64,000 bases of DNA from Clostridiales bacterium. Lineage in GTDB: Bacteria; Bacillota; Clostridia; Christensenellales; CAG-138. The notes beneath the pieces are model-generated. The model saw only the letters and a program-made list of their open reading frames with translations. It did not search any database and was not told the origin of the DNA. The stretch is taken from NCBI GenBank assembly GCA_004554165.1, contig SFNQ01000004.1:1-64000 (forward strand), given 5' to 3'. Positions within the stretch are counted from its first letter, which is position 1, and each line of letters begins with the position of its first letter. Shown here piece after piece: positions 44,642 to 53,578 of the stretch. The position numbers were made by a program, and so were the translations under genes.

Positions 44642-44653
44642 GCACATATACAG
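44631..44653. promoter_or_regulatory. Candidate operator of the GntR/YtrA regulator
   Basis: CTGTATAT (44631-44638) and ATATACAG (44646-44653) form a perfect inverted repeat over the -10 and start site. A direct repeat of AACTGTAT (44620-44627 and 44630-44637) adds a second half-site. Confidence 0.65.
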
Positions 44654-44674
44654 AAAAGAAACGGTGGTGACGCA

Positions 44675-45049
44675 ATGCAGCTTTTCATCGATAACCGGTG
44701 CGGCGATCCCATTTATGAGCAGATCTGCGCGCAGATCAAACGGCAGATTATGAGCGGCGAGCTCCGGGAGGATGAGCTGCTGCCCTCCATCCGCAATCTT
44801 GCGAAGGATCTGCGCATCAGCGTTGTTACCACAAAGCGCGCCTACGACGAGCTGGAGCGGGAAGGCTTTCTCTATACGGTGGCGGGCAAGGGCTGCTTTG
44901 TGGCGCCAAAGAATCTCGAGCTTTTGCGCGAGGAGCAGATGAGGACGGTGGAAGCGCATTTGCAGGAGGCGCTGCGGCTTGGCGCGCAGTGCGGCCTGTC
45001 CGGGGCGGATGTGGCGGAAATGCTGGCCATCATTGCAGGAGAGGATTGA
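44675..45049 (+). CDS. GntR-family (YtrA-type) regulator
   Basis: A 124-residue short GntR regulator. The winged helix-turn-helix covers residues 8-75 (DPIYEQICAQIKRQIMSGEL to AYDELEREGFLYTVAGKG). A short C-terminal helical tail is the YtrA-type dimerisation region, with no ligand domain. The ATG at 44675 is used because the promoter ends at 44641 and the family N-terminus starts there. It heads an ABC transporter pair it probably represses, as in the B. subtilis ytr operon. Confidence 0.9.
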   Translation: MQLFIDNRCGDPIYEQICAQIKRQIMSGELREDELLPSIRNLAKDLRISVVTTKRAYDELEREGFLYTVAGKGCFVAPKNLELLREEQMRTVEAHLQEALRLGAQCGLSGADVAEMLAIIAGED

Positions 45050-45053
45050 GAAC

Positions 45054-45902
45054 ATGAACGCACTGGAGCTTCAGGGGCTTTGCAAGTCCTACGACGGCTT
45101 TACGCTGGACCGGCTGAATCTGGTCCTGCCCGCGGGCTATATTCTGGGCCTGATCGGTGAAAACGGCGCGGGGAAGAGCACCACCATCCGCCTGATTCTC
45201 GATATGATCCGGCGGGACAGCGGAACGATCCGCGTGCTCGGGCAGGAGAACGGGGAGGAAAACCCGGCGCTGCGGGAACAGATCGGCGTGGTGCTGGACG
45301 AGGTGGGGCTGCCGGACTGCATGAACGCGGGGCAGATTGGCAGGGTCATGCGCGGCATATACCGCCAATGGGACGAAGGGGCCTACCGAAACTGCCTCGA
45401 CCGGCTGTCCATTCCGGAACAACAGGCCTTTCGCAGTCTGTCGCGGGGGACGAAGATGAAGCTGGGGCTTGCCGTAGCGCTGTCCCACAGGCCAAAGCTG
45501 CTGATTCTGGACGAAGCCACCAACGGCCTGGATCCTGTGGTGCGTGAGACGGTGCTCGACATGCTCCGCGAGTTTACGCGGGATGCGGACCACAGCATTC
45601 TGATTTCCTCGCATATCGTAAGCGATCTGGAACGGATAGCGGACTATATCGCCTTTTTGCACAGGGGAAGGCTTCTGCTGTGCGAGGAAAAGGATCTGCT
45701 GCTGGAGCGCTACGGCCTGCTGCGCTGCACGAAGGAGCAATTGGCGGCCATGGACCCCTGCGCCATTGTGCGCCGCCGGCTCTCGGCCTATGGCGCGGAA
45801 GCGGTCGTGGAAAGGGGAAAGGCGCCCGCCGGCCTGCCGCTGGGGCCGGTGAGCCTGGAGGAGCTGTTCGTATCCATGGTAAGGGAGGGAGAGGGCTTAT
45901 GA
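45054..45902 (+). CDS. ABC transporter ATPase (YtrB-like)
   Basis: A 282-residue ATPase. Walker A GENGAGKSTT, a short signature LSRGTKMKLGLAVAL, Walker B LLILDEATNGLDP and H-loop SSHIV are present. The long C-terminal extension is typical of ytr/export-type ATPases. GGAGAGG is ten bases before the ATG at 45054, only four bases after the GntR gene. It pairs with the following permease, which it overlaps by 4 bases. Peptide or antibiotic export is likely; the substrate is unknown. Confidence 0.9.
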   Translation: MNALELQGLCKSYDGFTLDRLNLVLPAGYILGLIGENGAGKSTTIRLILDMIRRDSGTIRVLGQENGEENPALREQIGVVLDEVGLPDCMNAGQIGRVMRGIYRQWDEGAYRNCLDRLSIPEQQAFRSLSRGTKMKLGLAVALSHRPKLLILDEATNGLDPVVRETVLDMLREFTRDADHSILISSHIVSDLERIADYIAFLHRGRLLLCEEKDLLLERYGLLRCTKEQLAAMDPCAIVRRRLSAYGAEAVVERGKAPAGLPLGPVSLEELFVSMVREGEGL

Positions 45903-46519
45903 AGGGATTGCTGCGCAAGGAGTTTCTTCTGCTTTGGGCGCACTGCCGGGTGCTTCTGCTGATCATGGCGGTCTTTCTCGTTGCCGCCGCGGCAGGGCAC
46001 GCAAGCGCCTTTATTCTGGCCTATCCGGTGCTGCTGGCGGGGGTCGTTTCCGTCACGCTGATTTCCTATGATGAGCGCAGCGGCTGGAATGCCTACAGCG
46101 CGGCGCTGCCGTGTACGCGGGCGCAGCTTGTCACCGCCAAGTATGCGCTGCTGCTGTGCTGCCTTGCCTGCTGCCTGCTGCTTGTGGGCGTGGGGCAGGG
46201 CGTGCGCATGGCGCTTGCGGGCGGCGTGGACTGGAGGGCGCTTTTGACGCTGCTGGGCCTGCTTGCCGTCCTTGGCGCGGCGGCCCCGGCCATTCTGCTG
46301 CCCATCGTGTTCCGCCTTGGGGCGGAAAAGGGCAGGCTTGCCTACTATCTTGTTATCATCGTCTTTTGCGTCGCTGCGGCGCTGGGCGGGGATGCTGTGG
46401 ACGTCTTGTGGGCGATATCGCCGATTCGGCTTGCGCTGCCCCTGCTGCTTTGCGCGGTCCTGCTGCTGCTGCTCTCCTGGCGGCTGTCCATTCGCTTTTA
46501 CCGCAGAAGGGAGCTGTAA
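45899..46519 (+). CDS. ABC-2 type transporter permease
   Basis: A 206-residue membrane protein with six hydrophobic segments and the early KEFLLLWAH motif of ABC-2 permeases. SYDERSGWNAYSAALPCTRAQLV is a typical cytosolic loop. It overlaps the ATPase gene end by 4 bases and has GGGAGAGGG upstream. Together they form a two-gene exporter under the GntR gene. No other function is indicated. Confidence 0.85.
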   Translation: MKGLLRKEFLLLWAHCRVLLLIMAVFLVAAAAGHASAFILAYPVLLAGVVSVTLISYDERSGWNAYSAALPCTRAQLVTAKYALLLCCLACCLLLVGVGQGVRMALAGGVDWRALLTLLGLLAVLGAAAPAILLPIVFRLGAEKGRLAYYLVIIVFCVAAALGGDAVDVLWAISPIRLALPLLLCAVLLLLLSWRLSIRFYRRREL

Positions 46520-46649
46520 AGCGGGGCGGGAGAAACCGCGGGCGGCGCCCCGTGCCGATGGCGCTTTTGAAGAGGGGGGTGCTGGCCTGTGTGGAGGGAA
46601 GCATCGAAAGCTCGCACAACCGCCACCGCGTCAGCAGGCTGTCTATTTT

Positions 46650-46845
46650 TCACGAGGGCCACAAACGTGGCGCATTGGGACTGCGTTAATGAGAACCCTC
46701 CTGGCCGAGGCGGAACGGAGCGGCGCCAGAATGGCCGTTTTGGAGACGCAGAGCTGCAAGGAAAAAACCTTTGCCTGTTACAGGAAAAGCGGCTTTGACC
46801 CGGCGCCGCGCCTTCCGGGCGAGGCTCTTCCCCTTCAGCCTTCGA
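46650..46845 (+). pseudogene. Remnant of a GNAT acetyltransferase
   Basis: One frame carries the C-terminal half of a GNAT: IGTALMRTLLAEAERSGA, then MAVLETQSCKEKTFACYRKSGF. This is the acetyl-CoA loop and the LETQ strand typical of streptothricin-type and similar acetyltransferases. No N-terminal half joins it: upstream in this frame the sequence has no family similarity, and part of an unrelated product appears in another frame. The end overlaps the antisense MgtC-family gene. The best reading is a decayed gene; a sequencing frameshift cannot be excluded. Confidence 0.55.
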
Positions 46846-47533
46846 TTTCTTCAAGGAACAGTACGCTTTCCAAATCCTCAATCATTGCCGCGGTCTCTGC
46901 GTGATCCCTGTGCGAAGGGAGCTTCAGCGTACAGAACAGGCCGACGCCCTGGCTGATGTCGGAGCTGGTGGTCTCAAGCTCCGAGACGGCGATGTCCTTC
47001 TCCCGGATCAGGCGCAGCAGGCGGGGCAGATGCTTTGCGTCGTCCAGCACGAGATAGATGTGCATCCGCCGCAGGCTGCGGGTATAGCGGGTTTCCAGCG
47101 CGTCGGCAAAGATCATGATGAGAAGAATCGCAAGGCAGGTGATCACCGCGCCCAAGTAGAAGCCAACGCCGATGGCAAGTCCCATCGCTGCGGAAACCCA
47201 GAGCCCGGCCGCGGTGGTCAGGCCCTTGACGCGGTAATAGCGCGTGACCATGATGGTACCCGCGCCGATGAAGCCGATGCCGGAGACCACCTGCGCGGCC
47301 ATGCGCGCGGGGTCAAAGCCGGGGCCCAGATACTGAAACAGATAAATGCCCGTCATCATAACAATGCAGGCGCCGAGACTTACAAGCATATAGGTGCGCA
47401 GCCCTGCGGGGCGGCGTTTCCTCGTGCGCTCAAGCCCCAGCGCGCCGCCGCAGAGCACGGAAAGAAGAATCCGCACGGCGACGGTGAGTTCGTTCATCTC
47501 CAGCAGGCCCAGCGCTTCAATCCAAGACTGCAT
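46835..47533 (-). CDS. MgtC/SapB family membrane protein
   Basis: A 232-residue protein: an N-terminal membrane domain with about five segments (RILLSVLCGGALGLERTRKRRPAGLRTYMLVSLG, then QVVSGIGFIGAGTI) and a C-terminal ACT-like cytosolic domain (about 150-230). These motifs identify the MgtC/SapB family, involved in low-Mg growth or membrane ATPase control. GGAAAGGA precedes the ATG at 47533. It converges with the GNAT remnant. It could start at Met13, but the longer form has the better ribosome binding site. Confidence 0.9.
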   Translation of the reverse strand: MQSWIEALGLLEMNELTVAVRILLSVLCGGALGLERTRKRRPAGLRTYMLVSLGACIVMMTGIYLFQYLGPGFDPARMAAQVVSGIGFIGAGTIMVTRYYRVKGLTTAAGLWVSAAMGLAIGVGFYLGAVITCLAILLIMIFADALETRYTRSLRRMHIYLVLDDAKHLPRLLRLIREKDIAVSELETTSSDISQGVGLFCTLKLPSHRDHAETAAMIEDLESVLFLEEIEG

Positions 47534-47625
47534 GAAAAGGCATCCTTTCCGATCTGATGTTCATTATCCTACAGGAGGGAGCGCCGCTTTGTCAATCCTT
47601 TCGCCGTGCAGGCGGGAAAAACGCC

Positions 47626-47661
47626 AAAAAAGAAAAAGCCCGGAGCGGGGACGTTCCGGGC
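47626..47661 (-). terminator. Terminator of the CotF-like gene
   Basis: Read leftward, GCCCGGA (47661-47655) pairs with TCCGGGC (47644-47638), followed by TTTTTCTTTTTT. Confidence 0.9.
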
Positions 47662-47701
47662 CTCTCTGCGGGAATGCGGGGGGACCGCGGGCAGCTTTTT
47701 C

Positions 47702-48172
47702 TCAGGCGGACATACCGTTTGCCGCCATGTAGTCGTAGATGCGCTTGCCGTGCTGCTGCTCTTCCTTTTGAATATGGTTGAGCGCGTCCCGCGCCTGCGC
47801 GTCGCGGAATTCAAAGATTGCCGTGTTGTAGGTGGTGGAGACGTGCTTCTCCATGCCCAGCGCGTCCTGGCAGAGGTAAGCGTCCTGCTGCTTCTGCTCC
47901 GCCGGGCAGGTCGAGGGCTGGATCTGCCCGCCGCCCTGCTGCCCCTGCTGCGCGCCGCCGGTCATCATCGGCACGGTGCCGGAGAGCATGGCGGAGACGG
48001 TATCAAGATGCGTCTGCTCCGCCTGCATTATGGTATGAAACAGGGTTTTGAGCTGTTCGTCGCAGGCCTGCGCTGCATACTTTTTGTATTTTTCAATGCA
48101 GAGCTGCTCCTGCGCCTTGAGATCCTGCAACAGCAGGGTTTCTTTCTGTGTCAACTGCAAAATGAAAGACAC
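47702..48172 (-). CDS. Spore coat protein CotF-like (ferritin-like coat F domain)
   Basis: A 156-residue protein. A helical ferritin-like segment (residues 7-60, LTQKETLLLQDLKAQEQLCIEKY) and a second (about 90-150, ALGMEKHVSTTYNTAIFEF to YDYMAANGM) flank a Gly/Gln-rich linker (GGAQQGQQGGGQ). This is the coat F domain layout, found in coat proteins of spore formers. A GGAGGTG site precedes the ATG. It is monocistronic with its own terminator. It supports the organism being spore-forming. Confidence 0.88.
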   Translation of the reverse strand: MSFILQLTQKETLLLQDLKAQEQLCIEKYKKYAAQACDEQLKTLFHTIMQAEQTHLDTVSAMLSGTVPMMTGGAQQGQQGGGQIQPSTCPAEQKQQDAYLCQDALGMEKHVSTTYNTAIFEFRDAQARDALNHIQKEEQQHGKRIYDYMAANGMSA

Positions 48173-48281
48173 CTCCTTACGAGGCAGTATCTGCCGGATG
48201 GAGCTTTTCTATGCGGAGGGGGCTATCCGGCTTTTTTGAGCGCCGGGGGCAGAGGGACGGCTGCCAAAGCGCCATAAAGTA

Positions 48282-48290
48282 TGCTAAAAT
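48282..48290 (+). promoter_or_regulatory. Extended -10 promoter of the EndoQ-UvrD gene
   Basis: TGCTAAAAT, a TGn-extended -10, about 60 bases before the start codon. No clear -35. Confidence 0.5.
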
Positions 48291-48349
48291 GAAAAAAACG
48301 GCGGCGCGGTCTTATCGATGTTCCTGCGCCGCCTGAGCTGGAGCGAACG

Positions 48350-51300
48350 ATGCAATACTTTGCGGATCTGCACATCCATTCCAAATATGCCATGGCCACC
48401 AGCCGCGACTGCGACGCGCCGCATCTCGACGTCTGGGCCCGAAAAAAGGGCATCCGGCTCGTTGGCACGGGAGACTTTACCCATCCCGGCTGGCGCGCGG
48501 AACTGCGGGAGGCCCTGACGCCCGCGGAGGAGGGGCTGTATCGCCTGAAGCCGGAGCTCCGCCTGCCCGCGCCGTCCCCCTGCGGGGAGGAGTCGACGCG
48601 CTTTGTCGTCTCCGGCGAGATCAGCTCCATCTATAAAAAGGGCGGAAAAACCCGCAAGGTACACAACGTCATTCTCCTGCCAGACCTTGCGGCGGCGGAC
48701 GCGCTGTCGCTCCGGCTGGAGCGGATCGGCAATATCCGCGCGGACGGGCGGCCCATACTGGGGCTGGACAGCCGCGATCTGTTGGAGCTTACGCTGGAGA
48801 CCTGCCCCGAGGCCATCTTCCTTCCGGCCCATATCTGGACGCCGCATTTCTCCCTCTTTGGCGCATTTTCCGGTTTTGACGCCATCGAGGAGTGCTTTTC
48901 CGATCTTACGGGCCACATCCATGCGCTGGAAACGGGCCTGTCCTCCGACCCGCCGATGAACTGGCAGGTATCCGCGCTGGACCGCTTTACTCTGGTGTCC
49001 AATTCCGATGCGCACTCGCCGCAGAAGCTGGGCCGCGAGGCCAACCTGCTGGACGCGCCGCTGTCCTATACGGGGCTGCGCCGTGCGCTCGAGACGGGCG
49101 AGGGCTTTCTCGGCACGGTGGAGTTTTTTCCGGAGGAGGGCAAGTACCATCTGGATGGCCACCGCAGCTGCGGCGTGTGCCTGAGCCCTGCGGAAACGGC
49201 GCGGCTTGGGGGCCGCTGCCCGGTCTGCGGAAAGAAGCTCACCATCGGCGTGCAGCACCGCGCCTGGGAGCTTGCGGACCGGGCGGAGGGCTTTACGCCG
49301 CCCGGAGCGAAGCCCTTCCAAAGCCTTGCGCCGCTGCCGGAGGTGTTGGCGGCGGCCCTTGGCCTGTCCGCATCCGGCAGGGCGGCGCTGCGCTTATACG
49401 AAAAGCTCCTTTCCGAGATTGGGCCGGAATTTTTCCTGCTGCGCGAGGCGGAGCCGGCTGCGCTGGAGCGGGTGGCCGGGCCGCTTGCGGCGGAGGCGAT
49501 CCGGCGGCTGCGGGCGGGGCGCGTCCGGCGCATCCCGGGGTATGACGGAGAATTTGGCCGGATCGAGCTCTTCGACCCCGCCGAGCGGGAGAAGCTGCTG
49601 GGGCAGACGGCGCTGTTCGGCCTGCCGGCGGGACGGCGCGGCGCAAAGGCCCCGCAGGCGCAGGCGGAGCGTCCGCCAAAGAAGAAGAAAGAAAAGCCGC
49701 AGCCCCGCCCCGGGCAGACGCTGGAGGGCCTTGCTTCCCTGAACGAGGGGCAGCGCCTTGCCGTCATGAGCGAGGCGCCCGCCATCGCCGTGATTGCAGG
49801 CCCCGGCACGGGCAAGACCGGAACGCTGGTCGCGCGCATTGCTTATCTCATTGAAGAGCGCGGCGTAAGCCCGGAGGAGATTACGGCGGTGACCTTCACC
49901 AATCAGGCTGCGGCGGAGATGCGCGCGCGCCTTGGGGCCCGCCTTGGGGACGGAATTTCGCTGGACGGCATGACCATCGGTACCTTCCATGCGGTCTGCC
50001 TGGGCCTGCTGGACAAAAAGGCGCTGCTTGGACAAAGCGAGCAGCTTGCCCTCCTGCGGGAGCTGCTGAGAGCCGCAGGAAGCGACGCGGACCCGAAGAA
50101 AACGCTCCGAGCCATCTCGGAGAAAAAGTGCGGCGGACCCGCGCGGGAGCCGGTGGACGAGGGACTGTACGCGGCCTACTGCGCCCGCCTTGCGGCGCTG
50201 GGCGCGCGGGATCTTGACGATCTGCTGCTGGATGCGCTGGCGCTTTCGGATGCGCCCCCGCGCCGCTTTTCCCACCTGCTCGTGGACGAATTTCAGGATG
50301 TAAACGCTGTGCAGCGGCGGCTCATTCGCAAATGGAGCGCAGGCGGGAAGGGACTGTTCGTCATCGGCGATCCGGATCAGTCCATCTATGGGTTCCGCGG
50401 CGCCAGCGCGGACTGCTTTGCGGAGCTGGAGCGTGATTTGCCCGCCCTTGTCACCATAACCCTCGGGAAAAACTATCGCTCCTCGCCGGAGATTCTTGCT
50501 GCCGCAGGCGCGCTGATCGGGCATAATCCGGGCGGCCGGCGGCCGTTGAAGGCGGCGCGCGGGCCGGGCGCGCAGGTGCGCCTTGTGGGCGCGGAGAGCG
50601 CCTTTGCCGAGGCCGTGTTTATCGCGGCAGAGATCGGGCGGATGGCCGGCGGCGTGGACATGCTTTCCGCTGGGAAGGCGCAGGCGGCGGACGGGGCGCG
50701 GGCTTTTTCGGAGATTGCGGTGCTGGCGCGTACCCGCAGGCAGCTGGAGCTGATCGAAAGCTGCCTGCTCCACGATGACATCCCCTGCGTTGTCTCCGGG
50801 CGGGAGGACGCGCTGGAGAGTGATGCGGTGCAGGGCGCGCTGGCCTTCTTCCGCTTTGTGCGGGAACCGGGCGATGCAGCGGCGCTGCAAACGGCGCTTG
50901 TGCAGGGGTTTGGCTGCGGCAGGGCGGAGGCGGAAGCGGCGCAAAGCGCGGTGCGGGCCGGGCTGGCGCAGGGGACCGGCCCGGACGCCGCGCTGCTCCT
51001 TGCGGCGGGGTGTCCGAAGGCCTTCGCCGCGGCATGGGCGGAGTATGCGGAGCTGATGGGCAGGGAAAGCCCGCAGCGGCTGATCGAACGCTTTGCGGCG
51101 GCGCTGGGCGGGCAGGCGGCGCTCTCCCGCCTTGCGGATATGGCGGTATTCTTTCGGGAAATGGGCGCGTTTCTCGACGCGCTGACGCTTGGCGAGGAGG
51201 CGGATCTCCTTCGCGCTGCGGGCAAGGGCTATGCCTCCGGCGCGGTGCGGCTTATGACGCTGCACGGCGCAAAGGGCCTGGAATTCCCCGTGGTATTCTG

Positions 51301-51532
51301 CGCGGGGCTGTCGGAGGGGAGCCTGCCGCTGGTGCGGCAGGACGGGCCGGCCGACGTGGAGGAGGAGCGGCGGCTGCTCTTTGTCGGCATGACCCGGGCG
51401 CGGGAGGAACTGATTCTGACCGGCTTCGCGCCGGACTCCCCCTTCCTGTCCGAACTGCCCGGGGCGCTGCTGGCCGGCCGCGAGCGGGCAAAGCGTCCCG
51501 CACCGCAGGTGCGGCAGATGTCGCTGTTTTGA
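48350..51532 (+). CDS. EndoQ-like PHP nuclease fused to UvrD/Rep helicase
   Basis: A 1060-residue fusion. Residues 1-230 are a PHP domain as in endonuclease Q, with DLHIHSKYA, GTGDFTHP, SGEISS, LPAHIWTP and SNSDAHSP supplying the metal ligands. A Cys4 zinc finger follows at about 274-292 (SCGVC, CPVCGKK), then a spacer. The helicase starts near 470: Walker A AGPGTGKTG (about 483), LVDEFQD (about 645), GDPDQSIYGFRG (about 677), LHGAKGLEFP (about 970) and VGMTRAREEL (about 1012). The last five residues are QMSLF, close to the bacterial sliding-clamp-binding consensus. EndoQ cuts next to deaminated bases (hypoxanthine, uracil). A clamp-directed repair machine is inferred. GGAG precedes the ATG. 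Confidence 0.9.
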   Translation: MQYFADLHIHSKYAMATSRDCDAPHLDVWARKKGIRLVGTGDFTHPGWRAELREALTPAEEGLYRLKPELRLPAPSPCGEESTRFVVSGEISSIYKKGGKTRKVHNVILLPDLAAADALSLRLERIGNIRADGRPILGLDSRDLLELTLETCPEAIFLPAHIWTPHFSLFGAFSGFDAIEECFSDLTGHIHALETGLSSDPPMNWQVSALDRFTLVSNSDAHSPQKLGREANLLDAPLSYTGLRRALETGEGFLGTVEFFPEEGKYHLDGHRSCGVCLSPAETARLGGRCPVCGKKLTIGVQHRAWELADRAEGFTPPGAKPFQSLAPLPEVLAAALGLSASGRAALRLYEKLLSEIGPEFFLLREAEPAALERVAGPLAAEAIRRLRAGRVRRIPGYDGEFGRIELFDPAEREKLLGQTALFGLPAGRRGAKAPQAQAERPPKKKKEKPQPRPGQTLEGLASLNEGQRLAVMSEAPAIAVIAGPGTGKTGTLVARIAYLIEERGVSPEEITAVTFTNQAAAEMRARLGARLGDGISLDGMTIGTFHAVCLGLLDKKALLGQSEQLALLRELLRAAGSDADPKKTLRAISEKKCGGPAREPVDEGLYAAYCARLAALGARDLDDLLLDALALSDAPPRRFSHLLVDEFQDVNAVQRRLIRKWSAGGKGLFVIGDPDQSIYGFRGASADCFAELERDLPALVTITLGKNYRSSPEILAAAGALIGHNPGGRRPLKAARGPGAQVRLVGAESAFAEAVFIAAEIGRMAGGVDMLSAGKAQAADGARAFSEIAVLARTRRQLELIESCLLHDDIPCVVSGREDALESDAVQGALAFFRFVREPGDAAALQTALVQGFGCGRAEAEAAQSAVRAGLAQGTGPDAALLLAAGCPKAFAAAWAEYAELMGRESPQRLIERFAAALGGQAALSRLADMAVFFREMGAFLDALTLGEEADLLRAAGKGYASGAVRLMTLHGAKGLEFPVVFCAGLSEGSLPLVRQDGPADVEEERRLLFVGMTRAREELILTGFAPDSPFLSELPGALLAGRERAKRPAPQVRQMSLF

Positions 51533-51803
51533 GGCATTACGGCAAGGGAAAGGGGCTCCGGCGGGAGCCCCTCGGCTGCAAGGGGGTGCATCTGCGGCCT
51601 GGTGTAAATAGACGGCTTCGTCCTGCCCGGGCGGCAGAACCGACCCGGCGCAGTCCGCAGGGGAGGCACAGCGGGGATTGGCTCCGGCGGCCGGGGCCCG
51701 ACAGCATGGCCGGTATGCCAGACCCGAAGCACGGCGCTGCCGCGTTTTGGCGCTCCGGGCAGGGAACGATGGCCCCGGCGGCGAAAAGCCCTGTTCCGCC
51801 GCG

Positions 51804-53404
51804 ATTCTCTAGCCCTCCAGCGCGGTGCGTACAAAGCGCAAAAACAGCGGGTGCGCCCGGTTTGGGCGGCTCTTGAACTCCGGATGGAACTGCACCGCTA
51901 CAAAGAAGGGATGGTCCGAAAGCTCCACCGTTTCAACGATGCGTCCGTCCGGCGAGGTGCCGGAGAGAACCAGCCCCGCGGAGGCCAGCGCGTCGCGATA
52001 GGCGTTGTTGAACTCGTAGCGGTGGCGGTGGCGCTCGTGGATGAGCGTTTTGCCGTAACAGGCATGGAGAAGGGTTCCCTCGCGCACGGCGCAGGGATAG
52101 CTGCCAAGGCGCATGGTGCCGCCCTTTTCCCGTTCCTCGGACTGGTCGGGCAAAAAGTCGATGACCTTATGCGGGCTGCTAAGGTCAAACTCGCCGGAGT
52201 TTGCGCCGGAAAGCCCGGCTACGTTTCGGGCAAACTCGATCACCGCGATCTGCATGCCCAGGCAAAGCCCGAGATAGGGCTTTTTTGCTTCTCTGGCATA
52301 TTTTGCCGCGAGAATTTTTCCCTCCACGCCCCGGTTGCCAAAGCCGCCGGGAACGATGACCGCGTCCGCGGGACCCAGCAGCGCGTCCACGTTGTGTTCA
52401 CGGATCTGCTCGGAGTCGATCCAGTCAATGTCGATGTCCGCGCCCAGCTCATAGCCTGCGTGGCGCAGCGCCTCGGCGACGGAAAGATAGGCGTCGTGGA
52501 GCTTGACATACTTGCCCACCAGGGCAACCTTGACTCTGCGGCTGCGGGCGTGGATGCGGTCGAGCATGGCGTTCCATTCCGACAGGTCGGCCTCGGGCGC
52601 ATCGATGGAAAGCTCCCGGCAGACGATGTCCGACAGGCGGCTGCGCTCCAGCATGACGGGTGCTTCGTAGAGCACGGGCATGGTCAGGTTTTCGATGACG
52701 CAGTCGGGCTTGACGTTGCAGAACAGTGCAATCTTCTGCTTGATGCTCTCGTCCACGGGCTCGTCCACCCGCATGACGATGATGTCCGGCGCAATGCCGG
52801 TGGATTGCAGCTCCTTGACGGAGTGCTGCGTGGGCTTGGACTTGTGCTCGCCGCTGGAGGCAATGTAGGGCACCAGCGTCACATGGATGTACAGGCTGTT
52901 GCCCGGGCCCGCCTCATGCCCCACCTGGCGGATGGCCTCGAGGAAGGGCTGGCTCTCGATATCGCCAATGGTGCCGCCGATCTCGGTGATGACCACGTCC
53001 GCGCCGCTGGTCTTGCCGACGTTGTAGATGAAGTCCTTGATCTCGTTGGTCACATGCGGAATGATCTGTACGGTCTGGCCGAGATACTCGCCCCGGCGCT
53101 CCTTCTGCAGCACGTTCCAGAAAACCTTGCCGGTGGTCAGGTTGGAATACCTGTTGAGATCCTCGTCGATAAAGCGCTCGTAGTGCCCGAGGTCGAGGTC
53201 GGTTTCCGCGCCGTCCTCGGTGACGTAGACCTCGCCGTGCTGGTAGGGGCTCATGGTGCCGGGATCCACGTTGATATAGGGATCCAGCTTCTGCGCCGCC
53301 ACCTTGAGCCCGCGGCACTTGAGCAGCCGCCCCAGCGATGCGGCGGTGATGCCCTTTCCAAGGCCGGACACCACGCCGCCGGTGACAAAGATATACTTGG
53401 TCAT
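51804..53404 (-). CDS. pyrG: CTP synthase
   Basis: Coding sequence 51809-53404 plus near-end region; the stop codon is at 51809. A 531-residue two-domain enzyme that makes CTP from UTP, ATP and glutamine. The N-terminal synthetase domain opens with [19 protein letters not shown] (P-loop). The C-terminal class I glutaminase has nucleophile Cys in LGLCLGMQ and the His/Glu dyad in [11 protein letters not shown]. The frame stays open 24 bases upstream, but the ATG at 53404 starts the conserved sequence and has GGAGG nine bases before it. It is followed leftward by no gene of the same pathway and lies 150 bases downstream of glmS. Confidence 0.96.
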
Positions 53405-53578
53405 AGTTTGGAACCTCCAGATTTCCACAGGATCATCAAATCAGCGCCCGCGTAGGCACAGGCCGCAAGCGGACCTGTCCGTCCGCGGGTCAGGGCTTCG
53501 GCTGCCAGACCGAAACAGCGCGGCTCTGCGCCCCGGTCCGCAGAACAGGCGCCCGATGCCGGACGCCTGAGGGGAGAG

